Shown piece by piece: positions 40,936 to 49,404 of a stretch of 52,545 nt of DNA. This DNA is from SAR202 cluster bacterium (GTDB lineage: Bacteria; Chloroflexota; Dehalococcoidia; Lucifugimonadales; Lucifugimonadaceae), in the NCBI GenBank assembly GCA_008373165.1, contig RQOU01000094.1, forward strand, positions 1 through 52,545. Reading direction: 5' to 3'. Positions within the stretch are counted from its first letter, which is position 1, and the number at the start of each line of letters is the position of its first letter. The notes below the pieces were generated by a model that saw only the letters and a program-made list of their open reading frames with translations, was not told the DNA's origin and searched no databases. The position numbers were made by a program, and so were the translations under genes.

Positions 40936-42261
40936 ATGTCTAACATTCTCGAATCTGAATTACTGCCAATAACTGCTGACCTTAGTGCGAAAAACCGACT
41001 TTCAATTGGTGGATGTGACGTACGTGATCTTGTTCAAAGGTATGGAAGTCCGCTTTACATTTATGATGAGGCTACGTTGCGAGGGATGTGTCGCGATTTT
41101 GTCGACAGTTTCACCAATTTGTACCCGCGAACTCAGATCGAATACTCATCTAAAGCGTTTGCCAATCCATCTATCTCGAAGATCATAGATGAAGAAGGTC
41201 TCAGTATGGATGTGGTGACTGGAGGTGAACTTGCAGTGGCTATAGCCGCTGATTTCCCTCCTGAGCGACTTAACTTTCATGGCAACAACAAAGGTCGAGA
41301 AGAACTTACTGAGGCGGTAAGGTACGGTATCGGCAACATTACCGTTGATTCTTTTGCCGAGATCGACCTGCTTAGTGAGGTGGCTGAAGAGTTGGGCGTG
41401 CGTCAGAACATTATGCTTAGACTTTCTCCCAGCATTGATCCGCACACACATCTTTTGACAACTACTGGGATCTTGGATTCTAAGTTTGGTTTTTCGATAG
41501 AAACTGGAGATGCAGAAATAGCAATTGAAAAAGCAATTGCAAAACCATCATTGAATACTGAAGGTCTTCATTTCCATCTGGGCTCACCGATTTTTGAGCT
41601 TGAGCCTTATTCCGAAGCGATTGATTATGTTTTGGAGTTTGCTTCTAGAATGCGCAAGAAATTTGGACTTGAATTGAAGAAATTCAGTCCTGGTGGCGGT
41701 TTTGCAGTTGGATATGTGACTAACACTCTGCCTCCTGCGATGGGCGAATATGCCAGCGAGATTGTAACGGCGATTCGCAGTGCCTGCGATAGATATGGGC
41801 TTGATGAACCAGAGTTGATTGTTGAGCCTGGACGCGCAATAGTTGGCCGCTCAGGTGTTGCGGTGTATACGGTTGGTGGGATTAAAACGATTCCTGAGGT
41901 CCGTACTTATGTCAGTGTTGATGGCGGCATGGGCGACAATATCAGACCTGCGTTGTATGAATCGGAATACGCAGTTGTACCCGTTGACAGGCCTTTAGCT
42001 GAACGTAATCACACAGTTACCGTGGCTGGAAAATTCTGTGAGTCGGGCGACGTTCTTGCCCGCGATGTGGATTTGCCTGAACCTGAGACTGGAGAGTTAC
42101 TTGCTCTGCCGGCTTCGGGCGCATACTGCTTGATGATGGCAAGTAACTACAACATGCAGACACGTCCCGCTGTTGTTTTAGTCAATCAGGGTACCTCTCG
42201 CTTGATTCGTAGACGTGAAACTTATAAAGACCTGCTTGCGTCGAGTATTGATTTTGACTGA
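40936..42261 (+). CDS. lysA: Diaminopimelate decarboxylase
   Basis: LysA decarboxylates meso-diaminopimelate to lysine. I choose the ATG at 40936 (441 residues) over the track's TTG at 40924; neither has a clear ribosome site. The fold-type III PLP enzyme has YGSPLYIYDEATLR near 36-49, Schiff-base Lys73 in EYSSKAFANP, the HLGS segment, SPGGGFAVGY near 250-259, EPGRAIVGRSG, the catalytic CESGD near 370 (Cys from the partner chain) and the AYCLMMASNYNMQTRP tail. It overlaps the downstream holB frame. A promoter candidate lies 67 bp upstream. Confidence 0.95.
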   Translation: MSNILESELLPITADLSAKNRLSIGGCDVRDLVQRYGSPLYIYDEATLRGMCRDFVDSFTNLYPRTQIEYSSKAFANPSISKIIDEEGLSMDVVTGGELAVAIAADFPPERLNFHGNNKGREELTEAVRYGIGNITVDSFAEIDLLSEVAEELGVRQNIMLRLSPSIDPHTHLLTTTGILDSKFGFSIETGDAEIAIEKAIAKPSLNTEGLHFHLGSPIFELEPYSEAIDYVLEFASRMRKKFGLELKKFSPGGGFAVGYVTNTLPPAMGEYASEIVTAIRSACDRYGLDEPELIVEPGRAIVGRSGVAVYTVGGIKTIPEVRTYVSVDGGMGDNIRPALYESEYAVVPVDRPLAERNHTVTVAGKFCESGDVLARDVDLPEPETGELLALPASGAYCLMMASNYNMQTRPAVVLVNQGTSRLIRRRETYKDLLASSIDFD

Positions 42262-43393
42262 TTCATCTCTGTCCGTTGCAAAACACACGTCCGTCATTGG
42301 GTGGAAAACTTTTGGTCACACGGGCCCTATTAGGCTTCTAACTAAATCATTTGAGACCAACCGACTGGCCCATGCTTATTTGATTACCGGACCGGAGAAA
42401 GTCGGTAAACGTACGCTGGCTTTGGACATCGCATGCATGGTGAACACAGAACCGGTTGCGGATATGTTCGGGCAAAGTACCGATATCGATCTTTCGAAGT
42501 CACATCAGGCTGAGCGTATTCGTGCAGGAATACATTCCGATGTGGAAGTTATAGATCCTGCTACTGAGCTTCCTGCATCACCTGAGAGAAAAGCCGTCTC
42601 GAAAACAACCATTTCGATCGATCACATACGGCAGATCGTAATTTCTGGTTCATCGACTAAGCCTTTTGAAGGGATGAAAAAGGTATTTATTCTCGACGGT
42701 GCCCACCGCATGGTTCGCGAAGCAGAAACTTCGCTTTTGAAAATCCTTGAAGAGGCGCCGGATCATGTGCTTATTGTGCTGACGTCTCCAACTGCTGAAG
42801 CATTATCTCAAACAGTTGTGTCGAGGTGCCAACTCTTAGAACTCAGACCTGTTGAATCTCAAGTGATCGAGTCGAAACTAATCGAGCAGTTCGGAACTGA
42901 CGAGGCACAGGCTAGATTGCTTTCGAGGCTTGCAAGAGGATCTCCAGGCTGGGCGATTGATGCGATAAATGACCCCACGATAATTGATGCTCATAACCAG
43001 GCGATACTTCGATTTGCTGAGATAGTTACCGGAAGCATAGAGTCTAGGTTTAGATACGCTCGTCAGACTGCAGGTCAGTTTTGGCAAGATCGCATGGCTG
43101 TGTTTTATGAGATAGAGCGCTGGATTGAGTGGTGGCGTGACGTAGCTATGATGCGTCATAAATTAATCGACAACATAATCAATGTAGAGTGGGTTGATCT
43201 GTTCTCCCAAATAGCGACTGAGATTACTGAAGAGCAGATATCGGCAGCTGTAACGGCAATCGAGAACGCGCGTCATGCCTTGGAAGCTAATGCGGTACCA
43301 CAACTGACACTGGAAGTAATGATGCTTGATTTACCGTGGGCCGACCCTGCAAAAATTCCATCTTTGAATCCTGAATCGGGTGATGGAAGTTAA
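42254..43393 (+). CDS. holB: DNA polymerase III subunit delta-prime
   Basis: HolB is part of the clamp loader that places the sliding clamp on DNA. The track starts at GTG 42215, deep inside lysA; I prefer the TTG at 42254 (379 residues), overlapping the lysA stop by eight bases. It reads IGWKTFGHTGPIRLL, then AHAYLITGPEKVGKRTLALDIA, the AAA+ P-loop form of delta-prime. KVFILDGAHRMVREAETSLLKILEEAP and the SRC motif (VVSRCQLL) follow, then the RLARGSPGWAID lid and collar domain. The zinc-binding Cys of E. coli delta-prime are not evident. A lysA-holB pair is presumably cotranscribed. Confidence 0.9.
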   Translation: MTDSSLSVAKHTSVIGWKTFGHTGPIRLLTKSFETNRLAHAYLITGPEKVGKRTLALDIACMVNTEPVADMFGQSTDIDLSKSHQAERIRAGIHSDVEVIDPATELPASPERKAVSKTTISIDHIRQIVISGSSTKPFEGMKKVFILDGAHRMVREAETSLLKILEEAPDHVLIVLTSPTAEALSQTVVSRCQLLELRPVESQVIESKLIEQFGTDEAQARLLSRLARGSPGWAIDAINDPTIIDAHNQAILRFAEIVTGSIESRFRYARQTAGQFWQDRMAVFYEIERWIEWWRDVAMMRHKLIDNIINVEWVDLFSQIATEITEEQISAAVTAIENARHALEANAVPQLTLEVMMLDLPWADPAKIPSLNPESGDGS

Positions 43394-43453
43394 CAGTTTG
43401 CCTAAGGGTGATTTTTGGCCCCGTGGCCTATTCCTAATGATCGTTGTTTCTTT

Positions 43454-43993
43454 TTAACTGACCAATGGGTTCGATTCTGGAAGAAGCCATGGAACGAACT
43501 TTAACCATGTGTTTTTAAGGGATTCAGGCTTGAGAAAGGAATATGGGTTTGGTCGTGGTTCATAGGGCTTATTGCGTAATCGCATTCCGGCTTCCTGAGG
43601 TGTCCGACCTGCTTTACGGTGATTGCAATTCTTACATGCAGTTACGACGTTCATCCAAGTGTATTCACCGCCTTTGCATCTCGGGCGAATATGATCAATT
43701 GTCATGTCGCGCTCTCTCGTTCCACAGTATTGGCATGTTTGATTGTCACGCGTGAATATTTCATTGCGTGACATCTTTCTGCGTTGGAGTGGTCGCTTGA
43801 CCATATAAACAAGTCGAATTACGTCTGGACGTTCAAAAATGTCCGTGACCGTATGAACATACTCACCAGTATCCTGAACTGATTCAGCCTTTCCTTTGCC
43901 CACAAGTTTCACTGCTCTGCGAATATCGCAGATATTCAGTGGCTGATAGTTCTGATTTAGCACCAATACTGGTGCTCTTGTGCTTTGACTCAT
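43454..43993 (-). CDS. HNH endonuclease domain protein
   Basis: The 179-residue protein has an N-terminal part (about 1-75) of the type seen in many bacterial HNH proteins: VLVLNQNYQPLNICDIRRAVKLVGKGKAE. The HNH domain (about 80-140) follows, with CQYCG near 87-91, MTIDHIRPRCKGGEYTWMNVV near 98-118 and CKNCN near 121-125, giving two zinc knuckles and the catalytic His. It ends with KAGRTPQEAGMRL and a short tail. This conserved family is common and stable in chromosomes; it is not obviously linked to mobile elements here. The biological role is unknown. Confidence 0.92.
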   Translation of the reverse strand: MSQSTRAPVLVLNQNYQPLNICDIRRAVKLVGKGKAESVQDTGEYVHTVTDIFERPDVIRLVYMVKRPLQRRKMSRNEIFTRDNQTCQYCGTRERDMTIDHIRPRCKGGEYTWMNVVTACKNCNHRKAGRTPQEAGMRLRNKPYEPRPNPYSFLKPESLKNTWLKFVPWLLPESNPLVS

Positions 43994-44057
43994 CCGGTTT
44001 GCCGACTTCAGATTCTATTGTTAGACCATCGATCTGATTGCTCAGTCTCACTAGTTA

Positions 44058-44678
44058 TCAAATACCTGCATTGCCAATACGGTTTTCGAGAATGTCCAGC
44101 GAAATGCCGAAATCATCAGGAGCGAACTCGATTACAAATCCACGCAAATTCAACAGTGAGGGAACTATTTGAGATTCTATCAGCCATACATCCAGCTTTT
44201 CACGGATACTACCTTCGACGTAACTTCTGGCGGCAGTTTCGACCATTGACTGGATGTTGTCTGAGGATTGATTTGAGGTGCTCTGCGGCAAGAAGTATGT
44301 GTATCTAGCGGTAGCGGTCATTAGTCCGCCGGCGATGAGTATGCCGGCGATAAGCCCGATCAAAATACCGCCTAACTTGTTACCCCAACCCATCTGAGAT
44401 GAAATCGGCTTTGTTGCTTTGTTGACTATCGATATGGCTATGCGGCTTACCAAGAACACGCCGATGAAGATGATTACGTATCCAATAGCAGTGGAAATCG
44501 CCTCGCTTTGAACACCATTCCATATCAAAGAGAGAATTCTTCCTGCGAATAATCCGCTGAAGAATAATCCTACATAGATTGCAACTGCGTTCACTAATAG
44601 GTTCACCAGCCCGGCTTTGTAGCCCCATAAAGCGGCGAGGACGAATATTCCTGAAAATATCCAGTCTAGTAAGTTCAT
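44058..44678 (-). CDS. CvpA-family membrane protein
   Basis: The 206-residue membrane protein matches the CvpA/colicin V production family. It has LDWIFSGIFVLAALWGYKAGLVN near 3-25, a YVGLFFSG second helix near 36-43, a third helix near 68-85 (AIGYVIIFIGVFLVSR) and a fourth near 100-120 (LGGILIGLIAGILIAGG) with a Gly-rich face. A C-terminal soluble stretch of about 80 residues with amphipathic segments follows, mentioning no known domain. The family is broadly linked to envelope integrity and stress tolerance, but its molecular function is uncertain. Confidence 0.85.
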   Translation of the reverse strand: MNLLDWIFSGIFVLAALWGYKAGLVNLLVNAVAIYVGLFFSGLFAGRILSLIWNGVQSEAISTAIGYVIIFIGVFLVSRIAISIVNKATKPISSQMGWGNKLGGILIGLIAGILIAGGLMTATARYTYFLPQSTSNQSSDNIQSMVETAARSYVEGSIREKLDVWLIESQIVPSLLNLRGFVIEFAPDDFGISLDILENRIGNAGI

Positions 44679-44865
44679 GCTGGGGATTCTCCATTTGAGG
44701 TAAATCGGTACATTTAGTCACGCTTACCCATAATTTTAGTTAGCCGATGGTTACACAAATGTTTAGCAAAGTGCACTTACAATGTCGGGATAATAACAGT
44801 ATGCGGTTATCCTATTCGTAATGGCAATTTCGCTATTACGATATGGGTATTGAATAACTCTGATA

Positions 44866-45567
44866 ATGAATGGAGATCATTTGCATTCACCGAATAGCGT
44901 CCGTCCGGCTATAGCGATTGACGGACCAGCTGCATCCGGAAAATCATCGGCTGGAAAAATGTTTGCATCTCAACTTGGTTATAGATTTCTCGATACTGGT
45001 CTTATGTATCGAGCTGCCACCTGGGATGTGATGAATAATGGGATCGATATCAATGAATCCGAAGCCGTTTCTCGTGTAGTTGGAAAGATGGAATTCTCAG
45101 TTATTGACGGTGAATCTGGTGAAAATCTCATTTTGGTGAATGGACAAGACGTAACTCGGTTCCTTCATTCAACAGCAGTGGATGTTTCTGTCTCACCAGT
45201 ATCAGCTATAACGGCAGTCAGGAAAATCATGGTTGCCGAGCAGCGTCGTATAGCCACTACTGGCAGTATTGTTATGGTTGGACGGGATATTGGGACGGTC
45301 GTCATACCAGATGCGCCCCTCAAGATTTTTTTGACTGCTTCAGCCGAGACCAGAGCAAACAGACGGTATAGCGAATTCATAGCAGACGGTACCGAAGTGG
45401 ATTTGACAGATATTTTGTCTTCGATTGAAAATCGCGATCGAATTGATTCATCGCGAGAAGATTCTCCTTTGAAGCCTGCGAGTGATGCTCATATGGTGGA
45501 TACTGATGATCTTTCATTGAACCAGGTGGTCGCTCTTATGGTTGAGTTATCAATGGGAATTATCTGA
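44866..45567 (+). CDS. cmk: Cytidylate kinase
   Basis: Cmk phosphorylates CMP and dCMP with ATP. The 233-residue protein has IAIDGPAASGKSSAGK near 17-32, LDTGLMYRAATWDVMN near 42-57, the MVGRDIGTVVIPDA segment near 139-152, TASAETRANRRY and the RDRIDSSREDSPLKPA lid near 187-202. The ATG at 44866 lacks a ribosome site; the TTG at 44881 is preceded by GGAG and may be the real start (228 residues). It heads a five-gene plus-strand operon cmk-plsC-glmS-MFS-MFS; its stop overlaps the plsC ATG by one base (TGATG). A cmk-plsC pair is common in bacteria. Confidence 0.95.
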   Translation: MNGDHLHSPNSVRPAIAIDGPAASGKSSAGKMFASQLGYRFLDTGLMYRAATWDVMNNGIDINESEAVSRVVGKMEFSVIDGESGENLILVNGQDVTRFLHSTAVDVSVSPVSAITAVRKIMVAEQRRIATTGSIVMVGRDIGTVVIPDAPLKIFLTASAETRANRRYSEFIADGTEVDLTDILSSIENRDRIDSSREDSPLKPASDAHMVDTDDLSLNQVVALMVELSMGII

Positions 45568-46271
45568 TGGGGCAGTGGTTGTTCCCTCCGTGTAATTTTG
45601 GATTCAAACTTACTCTTCGTTGGTTTTCAGATTTCACTGTTGAGGGACAGGAGAATATACCGAAATGCGGACCGCTCCTGGTTGCATCAAATCATCTTTC
45701 GAATCTCGATCCTGCAATAGTGGCTGCAGCGCTACCACGACCTCCGGTTTTCCTTGCAAAACAGGAGTTATTTAAGTACCCGATTGGATCGACTCTTATG
45801 AGAGGATATGGTGCTTTTCCCGTGGATAGACGACGTGCTGATATTCGGGCGCTCAATTGGATAACCCATCAGTTGTTACGGGAAAGTAGAATAGCCATCA
45901 TCTTTCCAGAAGGTACTCGAAGTAAGAGTGGTGGATTACTCCGGGCACAACATGGTCTTGCCCGCATAGCAATATCGACTGGTGTTCCAGTCGTTCCGGT
46001 ATCGTTGACTGGTTCAGAAAACCTCCAAAACCCTTTGAAGGTTTTGAAGCCAACTGCAACACTTAGATTGAAAATTGGCAAGCCGTTTGTTGCGACCGGT
46101 TCAGATGTTGGAACTCCGAGAAGTATAGCTGCAGATGTTACAACCGAAATTATGTCCAGAATTTCAAGGATGCTTCCGGAGGCTCAACGCGGTGAATACG
46201 CAGATGTGACCGATATGAATACACCTAACACTTTGGATTACGTACATAGTAGTGATAAGGAAGTTACCTAG
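45567..46271 (+). CDS. plsC: 1-acyl-sn-glycerol-3-phosphate acyltransferase
   Basis: PlsC acylates lysophosphatidate to phosphatidate at the membrane. The 234-residue protein has the four acyltransferase motifs: SNHLSNLDPA near 41-50 with the HX4D catalytic pair, GAFPVDRR near 82-89, FPEGTRSKSG near 112-121 and VPVVPVSL near 136-143. An N-terminal hydrophobic stretch is weak. The stop is immediately followed by the glmS TTG with no gap. It can take the product of PlsY encoded at 18148-18723. Family length is typical for the short form. Confidence 0.95.
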   Translation: MGQWLFPPCNFGFKLTLRWFSDFTVEGQENIPKCGPLLVASNHLSNLDPAIVAAALPRPPVFLAKQELFKYPIGSTLMRGYGAFPVDRRRADIRALNWITHQLLRESRIAIIFPEGTRSKSGGLLRAQHGLARIAISTGVPVVPVSLTGSENLQNPLKVLKPTATLRLKIGKPFVATGSDVGTPRSIAADVTTEIMSRISRMLPEAQRGEYADVTDMNTPNTLDYVHSSDKEVT

Positions 46272-48125
46272 TTGTGCGGATTATTTGCATATGTGGGTAG
46301 TGTGAATGCCGTTCCCATTTTGTTGGATGGGCTTCGTTCAGTTGAGTATCGTGGTTACGATTCTGCTGGAATTTCCGTCATTACCGAGTCTGGCAGCATA
46401 GAGACACGAAAGCGCGGAGATCACAAGGCTTCTTTAAATAATCTTCATAGCGCTGTTACTGACGATCAACTTTTCGGGTTGGTTGGAATTGGTCACACAA
46501 GATGGGCTACTCACGGTGTGGTTAACCATGCTAATTCTCACCCCCATTCGTCCGTTGATGGTTCTATTTCAATCGCTCATAACGGGATTATCGAGAATTT
46601 TCTTGATATTAGAGATGAATTACTTGATTCTGGTGTAGAGCTTAGTTCCGAGACTGACTCCGAAGTTATTGCCCATCTAGCCGGCAACTACCTTGCAACT
46701 GGACATAGTCTTCGTGATTCTCTTGTTAAGACGGTTGGTCAGCTTAAAGGCAATATGGTTGTAATCGCTGTAGCTACCTCGGAGCCTAGCAAGGTCGTCG
46801 GTTTGAGACTTGGTAATGCTGGCGGAATCGTGGTTGGTAAAAACGAAGATTCAGCCTTTATGGCCTCGGATACTGTAGCCCTTCTTTCACACACAGCAGA
46901 AGTCGTATATCTCGAATCTGGTCAGGTGGTTGAGATCGAAAGTGGATCTTTCAGATTATTTGATTTTAACGGTAAACCAATCGAGGGGAAATCAGTTAAA
47001 ACCGACCAGAGCTTTCGGGCTGCTCAAAAGGGTAAATATCCGGATTTCATGTCAAAGGAGATTGCTGAACAACCTGAAGCTATTCAGAGGGCAATTGCCG
47101 GGAGGGTGAACTTGGTTTCGGGTGAATTAGAAATGCCCGAAATTACACTTTCTGCCAACCAGATTAGATCAATCGACAGAGTTTTAATCACAGGTATGGG
47201 AACTTCTCTGCATGCTGGTATGTTTGGTGCTTCCATGATCGAATCGTTGGCACGGATTCCAGCAAGCGCGGAGAATTCAAGCGAACTCAGATATCGTAAC
47301 CCGGTTATTGGTTCGAACACTCTCATTATCGCGGTGACGCAATCAGGTGAAACAGCAGATACTCTCGCTGCGATGGAGTATGCAAGCCAACAAGGATCTT
47401 GCCAGATAGCGGTTCTTGAGCAGGAGGGTTCTCAGGCTGCACGTATTGCTGATTTCACCTTACCTATACACGCCGGTCAAGAGATAGGGGTGGCGTCAAC
47501 TAAGACGATGATTGCCAGCATGACGACTTTACTTGAGTTGTCGATATTTCTTGCCAGAGTTCGATCGGTAATTGATGTTGACCGTGTCAAACAACTCGTT
47601 GAACAAATATCTACACTACCCTCTTTGGTTGCTTCCACCCTTGATCGAAATGGTGAGACATCAGACGTTGCTAAGCATTTAGCCAAATTTACTGATCTTT
47701 TGTACCTTGGGCGTGGATCACAACTTCCGATTGCACTTGAAGGTGCACTAAAGATGAAAGAACTTGCATATATTCATGCCGAAGGCTATCCCGCAGGAGA
47801 AATGAAGCATGGTGTGAACGCGTTATTGGGTGCCGATATGCCCACAGTAGTATGCGCGCCTAATAACCACCTCTACGAGAAGATGTTGTCGAATATCAGT
47901 GAGGTAAAGGCACGTGGTGGTGAAGTTATGGCCATAGTTTCAGATAGTGATGACACGTTAGAACGGATTGTCGACCAAGTAATTCGCATTCCAGATTGTT
48001 CTGAATTCCTTCAGCCGTTTTTGACCTTGGTGCCATTACAGTTGCTTGCATATACAACCGCGTTGGAACTTGGTCGAGATCCTGATCAACCCCGGAACCT
48101 TGCCAAAACTGTGACGGTTGAATAA
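46272..48125 (+). CDS. glmS: Glutamine-fructose-6-phosphate aminotransferase (isomerizing)
   Basis: GlmS makes glucosamine 6-phosphate from fructose 6-phosphate and glutamine, feeding peptidoglycan. The TTG at 46272 must be the start, because the next codon encodes the Cys nucleophile that becomes residue 1 after Met removal (CGLFAYVG). The glutaminase domain has RGYDSAGIS, GHTRWATHG and HNGIIENF. Two SIS domains follow (about 290-430 and 460-600) with TGMGTSLHAG, TQSGETADT, STKTM and GAL-KMKELAYIHAEGYPAGEMKHG. It ends LAKTVTVE, as in E. coli. It has 617 residues. There is no spacer from plsC, and no glmS riboswitch is possible in this context. Confidence 0.97.
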   Translation: MCGLFAYVGSVNAVPILLDGLRSVEYRGYDSAGISVITESGSIETRKRGDHKASLNNLHSAVTDDQLFGLVGIGHTRWATHGVVNHANSHPHSSVDGSISIAHNGIIENFLDIRDELLDSGVELSSETDSEVIAHLAGNYLATGHSLRDSLVKTVGQLKGNMVVIAVATSEPSKVVGLRLGNAGGIVVGKNEDSAFMASDTVALLSHTAEVVYLESGQVVEIESGSFRLFDFNGKPIEGKSVKTDQSFRAAQKGKYPDFMSKEIAEQPEAIQRAIAGRVNLVSGELEMPEITLSANQIRSIDRVLITGMGTSLHAGMFGASMIESLARIPASAENSSELRYRNPVIGSNTLIIAVTQSGETADTLAAMEYASQQGSCQIAVLEQEGSQAARIADFTLPIHAGQEIGVASTKTMIASMTTLLELSIFLARVRSVIDVDRVKQLVEQISTLPSLVASTLDRNGETSDVAKHLAKFTDLLYLGRGSQLPIALEGALKMKELAYIHAEGYPAGEMKHGVNALLGADMPTVVCAPNNHLYEKMLSNISEVKARGGEVMAIVSDSDDTLERIVDQVIRIPDCSEFLQPFLTLVPLQLLAYTTALELGRDPDQPRNLAKTVTVE

Positions 48126-49404
48126 GTCTTTGATACCTAAACGGGAAAATGCGCAGGAAATTGCCTCATTAAGAGCCCGTTTAGTAACTAAATTTGGTGC
48201 GCTGAGTAATCCTAAATACCGCCGTTATTGGTTTGGTTCGTTAGCTTCGGTTGGCGCAATTCAGATCGTGACCATGGCCCAGGGCTGGTTGATCGTTGAC
48301 AAGCTTGGGGGATCTGAGCTCGATATTGGTGTTCTTGGCGGTGCAACTGCAGTACCAACTATCGTCATAAGCCTCTTCGGGGGAGTTCTTGCGGACCGTT
48401 TTGATCGTCGAAAGTTGATTATAGGTGTTTCTGCGGCGTCTACTGCACTGTTGATGCTACTTGCGATACTTGACGCAACTGGCTCAGTAATGATCTGGCA
48501 TGTTGTTGTTATCGCTGCGATTCAGGGACTTGTCATGGGTTTTGATGGTCCGGTACGCAGTTCCTATTTTCCACTTTTGATTGAGCGTAAGCATATGACG
48601 AGTGCCGTGGTCCTGGGTACGGTCATGTGGCAATTCAGTCGCCTGGTAACACCGGTTATCGGAGGATTCATCATCAGATACGGTGGGACAGAATCGGTTT
48701 TCTTTGTGGGGGTTCTCGGTTGGGCCAGTATGCTTTTGGTGATGATTTCCTTAAAGATTAGTTCGCCTCCTTCGGATAAGGCTCGGAATGTAATGAGCGA
48801 TATTGTTGAAGGTGTACGTTTTATCCGCTCAAGGCATGATTTTGTTCTTTTGATAGGACTTACCTATGCGACTCATTTTTTCGGTATGCAGTACTTACAG
48901 TTAATGCCATTTTTTGCAAAACGGTTTGAAAGAGAAGCCGACGGATATGGAATCATGTTGTCAGCACTGGGCTTAGGCGCTCTTACTGGCACGTTTGTGG
49001 TGGGTCGTATAAGGGGTAAATCTAGTATTGGCTATATCATGCTCGGCGGATCGATCGTTTTCGCTGGTGCTGTTATCGCTTTCGCGTTTGCCAAGTCGTT
49101 TTACGTTGCTATTGGATTCTTATTCATAGGTGGCCTGGCAAACACTATTTTCTTTGTTGTCGCAATGACGGTGTTACAGTTACGAGTGCCCGAGCATATG
49201 CGGGGACGTGTAATGGGTATTTATACGATTACATTTAGCTTCATTCCGCTTGGGGGTGTTATGGGTGGAGTAGTTGCATCAATTTATGATGAGCGCGTCG
49301 CAGTTGCACTAGGGGCACTAATTCTCGCTGCGATTTTCTTGATGATTGGCATTACGCAACCAATTATCCGAAATCTAGATGGTACCGACCTGGAAAAAGC
49401 GTGA
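48118..49404 (+). CDS. MFS transporter, DHA3/EntS-like (copy 1)
   Basis: The 428-residue protein has about 12 membrane helices and a major facilitator layout. The loop 2-3 signature is FGGVLADRFDRRKLI near 80-94, the family marker GxLADRxxRR; MRGRVMGIYT near 358-367 is the matching loop in the second half. It resembles the EntS/DHA3 branch of exporters and lysophospholipid or drug transporters. Its TTG start overlaps the glmS stop by eight bases, and its stop overlaps the next MFS gene by four bases, so both are coupled to glmS. Substrate is not known. Confidence 0.9.
   Translation: MNKSLIPKRENAQEIASLRARLVTKFGALSNPKYRRYWFGSLASVGAIQIVTMAQGWLIVDKLGGSELDIGVLGGATAVPTIVISLFGGVLADRFDRRKLIIGVSAASTALLMLLAILDATGSVMIWHVVVIAAIQGLVMGFDGPVRSSYFPLLIERKHMTSAVVLGTVMWQFSRLVTPVIGGFIIRYGGTESVFFVGVLGWASMLLVMISLKISSPPSDKARNVMSDIVEGVRFIRSRHDFVLLIGLTYATHFFGMQYLQLMPFFAKRFEREADGYGIMLSALGLGALTGTFVVGRIRGKSSIGYIMLGGSIVFAGAVIAFAFAKSFYVAIGFLFIGGLANTIFFVVAMTVLQLRVPEHMRGRVMGIYTITFSFIPLGGVMGGVVASIYDERVAVALGALILAAIFLMIGITQPIIRNLDGTDLEKA

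Noticed and set aside
42215-42253. holB starting at GTG 42215
   Set aside because: It would overlap lysA by 47 bases; the TTG at 42254 gives the usual N-terminus length and a short coupling overlap.
43400-43440. GGCC-CCGT-GGCC as a terminator after holB
   Set aside because: The stem is only four base pairs and no T-run follows on either strand.
45567-46272. glmS ribozyme/riboswitch
   Set aside because: The glmS start directly abuts the plsC stop, leaving no leader in which the ribozyme could lie.
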